Assembly: GCA_964057225.1 (NCBI GenBank)
Contig: OZ059900.1
Location: forward strand, 21,157,638-21,221,637
Direction of reading: 5' to 3'
DNA length: 64,000 bases
Origin: Auanema rhodensis
Taxonomy: Eukaryota; Nematoda; Chromadorea; Rhabditida; Rhabditidae
The notes beneath the pieces are model-generated. The model searched no databases. It was not told the origin of the DNA and worked only from the letters and a program-made list of their open reading frames with translations. A program made the translations under genes and the position numbers. Positions 25,201-38,200 of the stretch are shown in pieces (positions within the stretch are counted from its first letter, which is position 1; each line of letters begins with the position of its first letter).

Positions 25201-27036
25201 CTAGGTTTCATTGACATTGCATGAGTTTGAACACATGAAATCGTAAGTCAAAACCTTGTTTACAGCGAAATTTCCAAAAACTGGTTTTCCAGCATAATAA
25301 AATATTTCTCATGGGAAATACTGTGTTTTTGTATTTTTCTAGTGTTCAGCATGTAAAATGCTTCATTTTAGTATGTAACACGCTGAAATTCGTTGCATTT
25401 GACGACTCATATGAACAAAAATCGATTTAATCAATATTAGCCATAGGGGGCGTGCCCTCAGAATATGCTAATTTCCTTAATTTTCTAACCCCTGTTTTTT
25501 TGTCGTGAAAGTGGAACTAGACGTTGTACGAACAATTTTGAGCTAGGTTTCATTGACATTGCATGAGTTTGAACACATGAAATCGTAAGTCAAAACCTTG
25601 TTTACAGCGAAATTTCCAAAAACTGGTTTTCCAGCATAATAAAATATTTCTCATGGGAAATACTGTGTTTTTGTATTTTTCTAGTGTTCAGCATGTAAAA
25701 TGCTTCATTTTAGTATGTAACACGCTGAAATTCGTTGCATTTGACGACTCATATGAACAAAAATCGATTTAATCAATATTAGCCATAAAGGGCGTGCCCT
25801 CAGAATATGCTAATTTCCTTAATTTTCTAACCCCTGTTTTTTTGTCGTGAAAGTGGAACTAGACGTTGTAGGAACAATTTTGAGCTAGGTTTCATTGACA
25901 TTGCATGAGTTTGAACACATGAAATCGTAAGTCAAAACCTTGTTTACAGCGAAATTTCCAAAAACTGGTTTTCCAGCATAATAAAATATTTCTCATGGGA
26001 AATACTGTGTTTTTGTATTTTTCTAGTGTTCAGCATGTAAAATGCTTCATTTTAGTATGTAACACGCTGAAATTCGTTGCATTTGACGACTCATATGAAC
26101 AAAAATCGATTTAATCAATATTAGCCATAAAGGGCGTGCCCTCAGAATATGCTAATTTCCTTAATTTTCTAACCCCTGTTTTTTTGTCGTGAAAGTGGAA
26201 CTAGACATTGTATTAACAATTTTGAGCTAGGTTTCATTGACATTGCATGAGTTTGAACACATGAAATCGTAAGTCAAAACCTTGTTTACAGCGAAATTTC
26301 CAAAAACTGGTTTTCCAGCATAATAAAATATTTCTCATGGGTATTACTGTGTTTTTGTATTTTTCTAGTGTTCAGCATGTAAAATGCTTCATTTTAGTAT
26401 GTAACACGCTGAAATTCGTTGCATTTGACGACTCATATGAACAAAAATCGATTTAATCAATATTAGCCATAAGGGGCGTGCCCTCAGAATATGCTAATTT
26501 CCTTAATTTTCTAACCCCTGTTTTTTTGTCGTGAAAGTGGAACTAGACGTTGTACGAACAATTTTGAGCTAGGTTTCATTGACATTGCATGAGTTTGAAC
26601 ACATGAAATCGTAAGTCAAAACCTTGTTTACAGCGAAATTTCCAAAAACTGGTTTTCCAGCATAATAAAATATTTCTCATGGGAAATACTGTGTTTTTGT
26701 ATTTTTCTAGTGTTCAGCATGTAAAATGCTTCATTTTAGTATGTAACACGCTGAAATTCGTTGCATTTGACGACTCATATGAACAAAAATCGATTTAATC
26801 AATATTAGCCATAAGGGGCGTGCCCTCAGAATATGCTAATTTCCTTAATTTTCTAACCCCTGTTTTTTTTTAGTCGTGAAAGTGGAACCAGACGTTGTAC
26901 AAACAATTTTGAGCTAGGTTTCATTGACATTGCATGAGTTTGAACACATGAAATCGTAAGTCAAAACCTTGTTTACAGCGAAATTTCCAAAAACTGGTTT
27001 TCCAGCATAATAAAATATTTCTCATGGGAAATACTG
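22243..27036 (+). repeat. 14-monomer HOR, copy 2 (4794 bp)
   Basis: Tandem copy of 17449-22242, with the same fourteen types and both T9AG expansions. It keeps the consensus base at the two positions where copy 1 is private. After 27036 the order changes: the next monomer is preceded by GGAAAT and has T6AG, where a third copy would start with GGTATT and GTAGGA. The expansion therefore has two full copies. Confidence 0.9.
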
Positions 27037-27378
27037 TGTTTTTGTATTTTTCTAGTGTTCAGCATGTGAAATGCTTCATTTTAGTATGTAACACGCTGAA
27101 ATTCGTTGCATTTTACGACTCATATGAACAAAAATCGATTTAATCAATATTAGCCATAAGGGGCGTGCCCTCAGAATATGCTAATTTCCTTAATTTTCTA
27201 ACCCCTGTTTTTTAGTCGTGAAAGTGGAACTAGACGTTGTACGAACAATTTTGAGCTAGGTTTCATTGACATTGCATGAGTTTGAACACATGAAATCGTA
27301 AGTCAAAACCTTGTTTACAGCGAAATTTCCAAAAACTGGTTTTCCAGCATAATAAAATATTTCTCATGGGAAATACTG
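27037..27378 (+). repeat. Single linker monomer
   Basis: A GTGAA/T6AG monomer with a private TTTTACGAC change near 27113. It separates the end of the 14-mer HOR from the module at 27379. Confidence 0.8.
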
Positions 27379-30300
27379 TGTTTTTGTATTTTTCTAGTGT
27401 TCAGCATGTAAAATGCTTCATTTTAGTATGTAACACGCTGAAATTCGTTGCATTTGACGACTCATATGAACAAAAATCGATTTAATCAATATTAGCCATA
27501 AGGGGCGTGCCCTCAGAATATGCTAATTTCCTTAATTTTCTAACCCCTGTTTTTTTTTAGTCGTGAAAGTGGAACCAGACGTTGTACAAACAATTTTGAG
27601 CTAGGTTTCATTGACATTGCATGAGTTTGAACACATGAAATCGTAAGTCAAAACCTTGTTTACAGCGAAATTTCCAAAAACTGGTTTTCCAGCATAATAA
27701 AATATTTCTCATGGGAAATACTGTGTTTTTGTATTTTTCTAGTGTTCAGCATGTGAAATGCTTCATTTTAGTATGTAACACGCTGAAATTCGTTGCATTT
27801 GACGACTCATATGAACAAAAATCGATTTAATCAATATTAGCCATAAGGGGCGTGCCCTCAGAATATGCTAATTTCCTTAATTTTCTAACCCCTGTTTTTT
27901 AGTCGTGAAAGTGGAACTAGACGTTGTACGAACAATTTTGAGCTAGGTTTCATTGACATTGCATGAGTTTGAACACATGAAATCGTAAGTCAAAACCTTG
28001 TTTACAGCGAAATTTCCAAAAACTGGTTTTCCAGCATAATAAAATATTTCTCATGGGAAATACTGTGTTTTTGTATTTTTCTAGTGTTCAGCATGTAAAA
28101 TGCTTCATTTTAGTATGTAACACGCTGAAATTCGTTGCATTTGACGACTCATATGAACAAAAATCGATTTAATCAATATTAGCCATAAAGGGCGTGCCCT
28201 CAGAATATGCTAATTTCCTTAATTTTCTAACCCCTGTTTTTTTGTCGTGAAAGTGGAACTAGACATTGTATTAACAATTTTGAGCTAGGTTTCATTGACA
28301 TTGCATGAGTTTGAACACATGAAATCGTAAGTCAAAACCTTGTTTACAGCGAAATTTCCAAAAACTGGTTTTCCAGCATAATAAAATATTTCTCATGGGT
28401 ATTACTGTGTTTTTGTATTTTTCTAGTGTTCAGCATGTAAAATGCTTCATTTTAGTATGTAACACGCTGAAATTCGTTGCATTTGACGACTCATATGAAC
28501 AAAAATCGATTTAATCAATATTAGCCATAAGGGGCGTGCCCTCAGAATATGCTAATTTCCTTAATTTTCTAACCCCTGTTTTTTTGTCGTGAAAGTGGAA
28601 CTAGACGTTGTACGAACAATTTTGAGCTAGGTTTCATTGACATTGCATGAGTTTGAACACATGAAATCGTAAGTCAAAACCTTGTTTACAGCGAAATTTC
28701 CAAAAACTGGTTTTCCAGCATAATAAAATATTTCTCATGGGAAATACTGTGTTTTTGTATTTTTCTAGTGTTCAGCATGTAAAATGCTTCATTTTAGTAT
28801 GTAACACGCTGAAATTCGTTGCATTTGACGACTCATATGAACAAAAATCGATTTAATCAATATTAGCCATAAGGGGCGTGCCCTCAGAATATGCTAATTT
28901 CCTTAATTTTCTAACCCCTGTTTTTTTGTCGTGAAAGTGGAACCAGACGTTGTACGAACAATTTTGAGCTAGGTTTCATTGACATTGCATGAGTTTGAAC
29001 ACATGAAATCGTAAGTCAAAACCTTGTTTACAGCGAAATTTCCAAAAACTGGTTTTCCAGCATAATAAAATATTTCTCATGGGTATTACTGTGTTTTTGT
29101 ATTTTTCTAGTGTTCAGCATGTGAAATGCTTCATTTTAGTATGTAACACGCTGAAATTCGTTGCATTTGACGACTCATATGAACAAAAATCGATTTAATC
29201 AATATTAGCCATAAAGGGCGTGCCCTCAGAATATGCTAATTTCCTTAATTTTCTAACCCCTGTTTTTTTGTCGTGAAAGTGGAACTAGACGTTGTAGGAA
29301 CAATTTTGAGCTAGGTTTCATTGACATTGCATGAGTTTGAACACATGAAATCGTAAGTCAAAACCTTGTTTACAGCGAAATTTCCAAAAACTGGTTTTCC
29401 AGCATAATAAAATATTTCTCATGGGAAATACTGTGTTTTTGTATTTTTCTAGTGTTCAGCATGTAAAATGCTTCATTTTAGTATGTAACACGCTGAAATT
29501 CGTTGCATTTGACGACTCATATGAACAAAAATCGATTTAATCAATATTAGCCATAAGGGGCGTGCCCTCAGAATATGCTAATTTCCTTAATTTTCTAACC
29601 CCTGTTTTTTTGTCGTGAAAGTGGAACTAGACGTTGTACGAACAATTTTGAGCTAGGTTTCATTGACATTGCATGAGTTTGAACACATGAAATCGTAAGT
29701 CAAAACCTTGTTTACAGCGAAATTTCCAAAAACTGGTTTTCCAGCATAATAAAATATTTCTCATGGGAAATACTGTGTTTTTGTATTTTTCTAGTGTTCA
29801 GCATGTGAAATGCTTCATTTTAGTATGTAACACGCTGAAATTCGTTGCATTTGACGACTCATATGAACAAAAATCGATTTAATCAATATTAGCCATAAGG
29901 GGCGTGCCCTCAGAATATGCTAATTTCCTTAATTTTCTAACCCCTGTTTTTTTGTCGTGAAAGTGGAACCAGACGTTGTACGAACAATTTTGAGCTAGGT
30001 TTCATTGACATTGCATGAGTTTGAACACATGAAATCGTAAGTCAAAACCTTGTTTACAGCGAAATTTCCAAAAACTGGTTTTCCAGCATAATAAAATATT
30101 TCTCATGGGTATTACTGTGTTTTTGTATTTTTCTAGTGTTCAGCATGTGAAATGCTTCATTTTAGTATGTAACACGCTGAAATTCGTTGCATTTGACGAC
30201 TCATATGAACAAAAATCGATTTAATCAATATTAGCCATAAGGGGCGTGCCCTCAGAATATGCTAATTTCCTTAATTTTCTAACCCCTGTTTTTTTGTCGT

Positions 30301-30459
30301 GAAAGTGGAACTAGACGTTGTAGGAACAATTTTGAGCTAGGTTTCATTGACATTGCATGAGTTTGAACACATGAAATCGTAAGTCAAAACCTTGTTTACA
30401 GCGAAATTTTCAAAAACTGGTTTTCCAGCATAATAAAATATTTCTCATGGGAAATACTG
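27379..30459 (+). repeat. 9-monomer module, copy 2 of a distant pair
   Basis: Same nine types in the same order as 14710-17790, with the 14-mer HOR pair lying between the two. Differences include GTACAAAC in the first monomer and AAGGGG instead of AAAGGG in the last. The arrangement suggests the 14-mer amplification happened inside, or next to, an older larger repeat that once joined these modules. Confidence 0.78.
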
Positions 30460-31827
30460 TGTTTTTGTATTTTTCTAGTGTTCAGCATGTAAAATGCTTC
30501 ATTTTAGTATGTAACACGCTGAAATTCGTTGCATTTGACGACTCATATGAACAAAAATCGATTTAATCAATATTAGCCATAAGGGGCGTGCCCTCAGAAT
30601 ATGCTAATTTCCTTAATTTTCTAACCCCTGTTTTTTTGTCGTGAAAGTGGAACTAGACGTTGTACGAACAATTTTGAGCTAGGTTTCATTGACATTGCAT
30701 GAGTTTGAACACATGAAATCGTAAGTCAAAACCTTGTTTACAGCGAAATTTCCAAAAACTGGTTTTCCAGCATAATAAAATATTTCTCATGGGAAATACT
30801 GTGTTTTTGTATTTTTCTAGTGTTCAGCATGTAAAATGCTTCATTTTAGTATGTAACACGCTGAAATTCGTTGCATTTGACGACTCATATGAACAAAAAT
30901 CGATTTAATCAATATTAGCCATAAAGGGCGTGCCCTCAGAATATGCTAATTTCCTTAATTTTCTAACCCCTGTTTTTTTGTCGTGAAAGTGGAACTAGAC
31001 ATTGTATTAACAATTTTGAGCTAGGTTTCATTGACATTGCATGAGTTTGAACACATGAAATCGTAAGTCAAAACCTTGTTTACAGCGAAATTTCCAAAAA
31101 CTGGTTTTCCAGCATAATAAAATATTTCTCATGGGTATTACTGTGTTTTTGTATTTTTCTAGTGTTCAGCATGTAAAATGCTTCATTTTAGTATGTAACA
31201 CGCTGAAATTCGTTGCATTTGACGACTCATATGAACAAAAATCGATTTAATCAATATTAGCCATAAGGGGCGTGCCCTCAGAATATGCTAATTTCCTTAA
31301 TTTTCTAACCCCTGTTTTTTTGTCGTGAAAGTGGAACTAGACGTTGTACGAACAATTTTGAGCTAGGTTTCATTGACATTGCATGAGTTTGAACACATGA
31401 AATCGTAAGTCAAAACCTTGTTTACAGCGAAATTTCCAAAAACTGGTTTTCCAGCATAATAAAATATTTCTCATGGGAAATACTGTGTTTTTGTATTTTT
31501 CTAGTGTTCAGCATGTAAAATGCTTCATTTTAGTATGTAACACGCTGAAATTCGTTGCATTTGACGACTCATATGAACAAAAATCGATTTAATCAATATT
31601 AGCCATAAGGGGCGTGCCCTCAGAATATGCTAATTTCCTTAATTTTCTAACCCCTGTTTTTTTGTCGTGAAAGTGGAACTAGACGTTGTACGAACAATTT
31701 TGAGCTAGGTTTCATTGACATTGCATGAGTTTGAACACATGAAATCGTAAGTCAAAACCTTGTTTACAGCGAAATTTCCAAAAACTGGTTTTCCAACATA
31801 TTAAAATATTTCTCATGGGAAATACTG
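30460..31827 (+). repeat. Last four monomers of the first variant domain
   Basis: Starts at 30460, 30802, 31144 and 31486. Types: consensus; GTATTA; GGTATT-preceded; consensus with a private CCAACATATTAA change near 31795. The GTATTA state at 30998 is the last in the window on the plus strand. After this point the variant set changes. Confidence 0.8.
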
Positions 31828-34800
31828 TGTTTTTGTATTTTTCTAGTGTTCAGCATGTAAAATGCTTCATTTTAGTATGTAACACGCTGAAATTCGTTGC
31901 ATTTGACGACTCATATGAACAAAAATCGATTTAATCAATATTAGCCATAAGGGGCGTGCCCTCAGAATATGCTAATTCCCTTAATTTTCTAACCCCTGTT
32001 TTTTTGTCGTGAAAGTGGGACTAGACGTTGTACGAACATTTTTTTGCTAGGTTTCATTGACATTGCATAAGTTTGAACACATGAAATCGTAAGTCAAAAC
32101 CTTGTTTACAGCGAAATTTCCAAAAACTGGTTTTCCAGCATAATAAAATATTTCTCATGGGAAATACTGTGTTTTTGTATTTTTCTAGTGTTCAGCATGT
32201 AAAATGCTTCATTTTAGTATGTAACACGCTGAAATTCGTTGCATTTGACGACTCATATGAACAAAAATCGATTTAATCAATATTAGCCATAAGGGGCGTG
32301 CCCTCAGAATATGCTAATTCCCTTAATTTTCTAACCCCTGTTTTTTTGTCGTGAAAGTGGGACTAGACGTTGTACGAACAATTTTTTGCTAGGTTTCATT
32401 GACATTGCATAAGTTTGAACACATGAAATCGTAAGTCAAAACCTTGTTTACAGCGAAATTTCCAAAAACTGGTTTTCCAGCATAATAAAATATTTCTCAT
32501 GGGAAATACTGTGTTTTTGTATTTTTCTAGTGTTCAGCATGTAAAATGCTTCATTTTAGTATGTAACACGCTGAAATTCGTAGCATTTGACGACTCATAT
32601 GAACAAAAATCGATTTAATCAATATTAGCCATAAGGGGCGTGCCCTCAGAATATGCTAATTTCCTTAATTTTCTAACCCCTGTTTTTTTGTCGTGAAAGT
32701 GGAACTAGACGTTGTACGAACAATTTTGAGCTAGGTTTCATTGACATTGCATGAGTTTGAACACATGAAATCGTAAGTCAAAACCTTGTTTACAGCGAAA
32801 TTTCCAAAAACTGGTTTTCCAGCATAATAAAATATTTCTCATGGGTATTACTGTGTTTTTGTATTTTTCTAGTGTTCAGCATGTAAAATGCTTCATTTTA
32901 GTATGTAACACGCTGAAATTCGTTGCATTTGACGACTCATATGAACAAAAATCGATTTAATCAATATTAGCCATAAGGGGCGTGCCCTCAGAATATGCTA
33001 ATTTCCTTAATTTTCTAACCCCTGTTTTTTTGTCGTGAAAGTGGAACTAGACGTTGTACGAACAATTTTGAGCTAGGTTTCATTGACATTGCATGAGTTT
33101 GAACACATGAAATCGTAAGTCAAAACCTTGTTTACAGCGAAATTTCCAAAAACTGGTTTTCCAGCATAATAAAATATTTCTCATGGGAAATACTGTGTTT
33201 TTGTATTTTTCTAGTGTTCAGCATGTGAAATGCTTCATTTGTGTATGTAACACGCTGAAATTCGTTGCATTTGACGACTCATATGAACAAAAATCGATTT
33301 AATCAATATTAGCCATAAGGGGCGTGCCCTCAGAATATGCTAATTTCCTTAATTTTCTAACCCCTGTTTTTTTGTCGTGAAAGTGGAACTAGACGTTGTA
33401 CGAACAATTTTGAGCTAGGTTTCATTGACATTGCATGAGTTTGAACACATGAAATCGTAAGTCAAAACCTTGTTTACAGCGAAATTTCCAAAAACTGGTT
33501 TTCCAGCATAATAAAATATTTCTCATGGGAAATACTGTGTTTTTGTATTTTTCTAGTGTTCAGCATGTGAAATGCTTCATTTGCGTATGTAACACGCTGA
33601 AATTCGTTGCATTTGACGACTCATATGAACAAAAATCGATTTAATCAATATTAGCCATAAGGGGCGTGCCCTCAGAATATGCTAATTTCCTTAATTTTCT
33701 AACCCCTGTTTTTTTGTCGTGAAAGTGGAACTAGACGTTGTACGAACAATTTTGAGCTAGGTTTCATTGACATTGCATGAGTTTGAACACATGAAATCGT
33801 AAGTCAAAACCTTGTTTACAGCGAAATTTCCAAAAACTGGTTTTCCAGCATAATAAAATATTTCTCATGGGAAATACTGTGTTTTTGTATTTTTCTAGTG
33901 TTCAGCATGTAAAATGCTTCATTTTAGTATGTAACACGCTGAAATTCGTTGCATTTGACGACTCATATGAACAAAAATCGATTTAATCAATATTAGCCAT
34001 AAGGGGCGTGCCCTCAGAATATGCTAATTTCCTTAATTTTCTAACCCCTGTTTTTTTGTCGTGAAAGTGGAACTAGACGTTGTACGAACAATTTTGAGCT
34101 AGGTTTCATTGACATTGCATGAGTTTGAACACATGAAATCGTAAGTCAAAACCTTGTTTACAGCGAAATTTCCAAAAACTGGTTTTCCAGCATAATAAAA
34201 TATTTCTCATGGGTATTACTGTGTTTTTGTATTTTTCTAGTGTTCAGCATGTAAAATGCTTCATTTTAGTATGTAACACGCTGAAATTCGTTGCATTTGA
34301 CGACTCATATGAACAAAAATCGATTTAATCAATATTAGCCATAAGGGGCGTGCCCTCAGAATATGCTAATTTCCTTAATTTTCTAACCCCTGTTTTTTTG
34401 TCGTGAAAGTGGAACTAGACGTTGTACGAACAATTTTGAGCTAGGTTTCATTGACATTGCATGAGTTTGAACACATGAAATCGTAAGTCAAAACCTTGTT
34501 TACAGCGAAATTTCCAAAAACTGGTTTTCCAGCATAATAAAATATTTCTCATGGGAAATACTGTGTTTTTGTATTTTTCTAGTGTTCAGCATGTGAAATG
34601 CTTCATTTGCGTATGTAACACGCTGAAATTCGTTGCATTTGACGACTCATATGAACAAAAATCGATTTAATCAATATTAGCCATAAGGGGCGTGCCCTCA
34701 GAATATGCTAATTTCCTTAATTTTCTAACCCCTGTTTTTTTGTCGTGAAAGTGGAACTAGACGTTGTACGAACAATTTTGAGCTAGGTTTCATTGACATT

Positions 34801-37800
34801 GCATGAGTTTGAACACATGAAATCGTAAGTCAAAACCTTGTTTACAGCGAAATTTCCAAAAACTGGTTTTCCAGCATAATAAAATATTTCTCATGGGAAA
34901 TACTGTGTTTTTGTATTTTTCTAGTGTTCAGCATGTGAAATGCTTCATTTGCGTATGTAACACGCTGAAATTCGTTGCATTTGACGACTCATATGAACAA
35001 AAATCGATTTAATCAATATTAGCCATAAGGGGCGTGCCCTCAGAATATGCTAATTTCCTTAATTTTCTAACCCCTGTTTTTTTGTCGTGAAAGTGGAACT
35101 AGACGTTGTACGAACAATTTTGAGCTAGGTTTCATTGACATTGCATGAGTTTGAACACATGAAATCGTAAGTCAAAACCTTGTTTACAGCGAAATTTCCA
35201 AAAACTGGTTTTCCAGCATAATAAAATATTTCTCATGGGAAATACTGTGTTTTTGTATTTTTCTAGTGTTCAGCATGTAAAATGCTTCATTTTAGTATGT
35301 AACACGCTGAAATTCGTTGCATTTGACGACTCATATGAACAAAAATCGATTTAATCAATATTAGCCATAAGGGGCGTGCCCTCAGAATATGCTAATTTCC
35401 TTAATTTTCTAACCCCTGTTTTTTTGTCGTGAAAGTGGGACTAGACGTTGTACGAACAATTTTGAGCTAGGTTTCATTGACATTGCATGAGTTTGAACAC
35501 ATGAAATCGTAAGTCAAAACCTTGTTTACAGCGAAATTTCCAAAAACTGGTTTTCCAGCATAATAAAATATTTCTCATGGAAAATACTGTGTTTTTGTAT
35601 TTTTCTAGTGTTCAGCATGTAAAATGCTTCATTTTAGTATGTAACACGCTGAAATTCGTTGCATTTGACGACTCATATGAACAAAAATCGATTTAATCAA
35701 TATTAGCCATAAGGGGCGTGCCCTCAGAATATGCTAATTCCCTTAATTTTCTAACCCCTGTTTTTTTGTCGTGAAAGTGGAACTAGACGTTGTACGAACA
35801 ATTTTGAGCTAGGTTTCATTGACATTGCATGAGTTTGAACACATGAAATCGTAAGTCAAAACCTTGTTTACAGCGAAATTTCCAAAAACTGGTTTTCCAG
35901 CATAATAAAATATTTCTCATGGGAAATACTGTGTTTTTGTATTTTTCTAGTGTTCAGCATGTAAAATGCTTCATTTTAGTATGTAACACGCTGAAATTCG
36001 TTGCATTTGACGACTCATATGAACAAAAATCGATTTAATCAATATTAGCCATAAGGGGCGTGCCCTCAGAATATGCTAATTCCCTTAATTTTCTAACCCC
36101 TGTTTTTTTGTCGTGAAAGTGGAACTAGACGTTGTACGAACAATTTTGAGCTAGGTTTCATTGACATTGCATGAGTTTGAACACATGAAATCGTAAGTCA
36201 AAACCTTGTTTACAGCGAAATTTCCAAAAACTGGTTTTCCAGCATAATAAAATATTTCTCATGGGAAATACTGTGTTTTTGTATTTTTCTAGTGTTCAGC
36301 ATGTAAAATGCTTCATTTTAGTATGTAACACGCTGAAATTCGTTGCATTTGACGACTCATATGAACAAAAATCGATTTAATCAATATTAGCCATAAGGGG
36401 CGTGCCCTCAGAATATGCTAATTTCCTTAATTTTCTAACCCCTGTTTTTTTGTCGTGAAAGTGGAACTAGACGTTGTACGAACAATTTTGAGCTAGGTTT
36501 CATTGACATTGCATGAGTTTGAACACATGAAATCGTAAGTCAAAACCTTGTTTACAGCGAAATTTCCAAAAACTGGTTTTCCAGCATAATAAAATATTTC
36601 TCATGGGAAATACTGTGTTTTTGTATTTTTCTAGTGTTCAGCATGTGAAATGCTTCATTTGCGTATGTAACACGCTGAAATTCGTTGCATTTGACGACTC
36701 ATATGAACAAAAATCGATTTAATCAATATTAGCCATAAGGGGCGTGCCCTCAGAATATGCTAATTTCCTTAATTTTCTAACCCCTGTTTTTTTGTCGTGA
36801 AAGTGGAACTAGACGTTGTACGAACAATTTTGAGCTAGGTTTCATTGACATTGCATGAGTTTGAACACATGAAATCGTAAGTCAAAACCTTGTTTACAGC
36901 GAAATTTCCAAAAACTGGTTTTCCAGCATAATAAAATATTTCTCATGGGAAATACTGTGTTTTTGTATTTTTCTAGTGTTCAGCATGTAAAATGCTTCAT
37001 TTTAGTATGTAACACGCTGAAATTCGTTGCATTTGACGACTCATATGAACAAAAATCGATTTAATCAATATTAGCCATAAGGGGCGTGCCCTCAGAATAT
37101 GCTAATTTCCTTAATTTTCTAACCCCTGTTTTTTTGTCGTGAAAGTGGGACTAGACGTTGTACGAACAATTTTGAGCTAGGTTTCATTGACATTGCATGA
37201 GTTTGAACACATGAAATCGTAAGTCAAAACCTTGTTTACAGCGAAATTTCCAAAAACTGGTTTTCCAGCATAATAAAATATTTCTCATGGAAAATACTGT
37301 GTTTTTGTATTTTTCTAGTGTTCAGCATGTAAAATGCTTCATTTTAGTATGTAACACGCTGAAATTCGTTGCATTTGACGACTCATATGAACAAAAATCG
37401 ATTTAATCAATATTAGCCATAAGGGGCGTGCCCTCAGAATATGCTAATTCCCTTAATTTTCTAACCCCTGTTTTTTTGTCGTGAAAGTGGAACTAGACGT
37501 TGTACGAACAATTTTGAGCTAGGTTTCATTGACATTGCATGAGTTTGAACACATGAAATCGTAAGTCAAAACCTTGTTTACAGCGAAATTTCCAAAAACT
37601 GGTTTTCCAGCATAATAAAATATTTCTCATGGGAAATACTGTGTTTTTGTATTTTTCTAGTGTTCAGCATGTAAAATGCTTCATTTTAGTATGTAACACG
37701 CTGAAATTCGTTGCATTTGACGACTCATATGAACAAAAATCGATTTAATCAATATTAGCCATAAGGGGCGTGCCCTCAGAATATGCTAATTCCCTTAATT

Positions 37801-38199
37801 TTCTAACCCCTGTTTTTTTGTCGTGAAAGTGGAACTAGACGTTGTACGAACAATTTTGAGCTAGGTTTCATTGACATTGCATGAGTTTGAACACATGAAA
37901 TCGTAAGTCAAAACCTTGTTTACAGCGAAATTTCCAAAAACTGGTTTTCCAGCATAATAAAATATTTCTCATGGGAAATACTGTGTTTTTGTATTTTTCT
38001 AGTGTTCAGCATGTAAAATGCTTCATTTTAGTATGTAACACGCTGAAATTCGTTGCATTTGACGACTCATATGAACAAAAATCGATTTAATCAATATTAG
38101 CTATAAGGGGCGTGCCCTCAGAATATGCTAATTTCCTTAATTTTCTAACTCCTGTTTTTTTGTCGTGAAAGTGGGACTAGACGTTGTACGAACAATTTT
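31828..38199 (+). repeat. Second plus-orientation domain with short 4-mer and 5-mer HORs
   Basis: Begins with two monomers (31828, 32170) carrying TTCCC, GGGACT, a TTTTTTGCT change and CATAAG, then one with CGTAGC at 32580. Two 4-mer units follow at 32854-34221 and 34222-35589 (GGTATT-preceded; TGCG or TGTG type; TGCG type; plain or GGGACT type). Two 5-mer units are seen at 34906-36615 and 36616-38199 (TGCG; GGGACT; GGAAAAT-preceded TTCCC; TTCCC; last). The last monomer of the second 5-mer carries AGCTATAAGG and AACTCCTG and is cut at 38199. These states are absent from 1-31.8 kb but several recur, reversed, in the minus block. Confidence 0.8.
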
Positions 38200-38200
38200 T
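38199..38200. other. Orientation joint A: plus to minus
   Basis: The plus monomer stops after AACAATTTT (38191-38199) and the minus sequence starts at TACAAAAAC (38200). A normal plus monomer would continue with GAGCT; a normal minus monomer would have A before the T. The joint therefore has no overlap and no added bases. It occurs again, base for base, at 43496/43497. Confidence 0.93.

Larger units (their letters stand above)
1..38199 (+). repeat. Plus-orientation block 1: 111 complete monomers
   Basis: All monomers read in one direction from the window start to the joint at 38199/38200. The last complete monomer starts at 37642; the next starts at 37984 and is cut after 216 bp. The only length changes found are seven 3 bp expansions of the T-run, so the phase is otherwise perfect over 38 kb. 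The block has two variant domains. The first, 1 to about 31.8 kb, is rich in GTATTA, GTAGGA, T6AG, T9AG and AACC states. The second, about 31.8-38.2 kb, has TTCCC, GGGACT, GGAAAAT and TGCG states. Confidence 0.96.
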
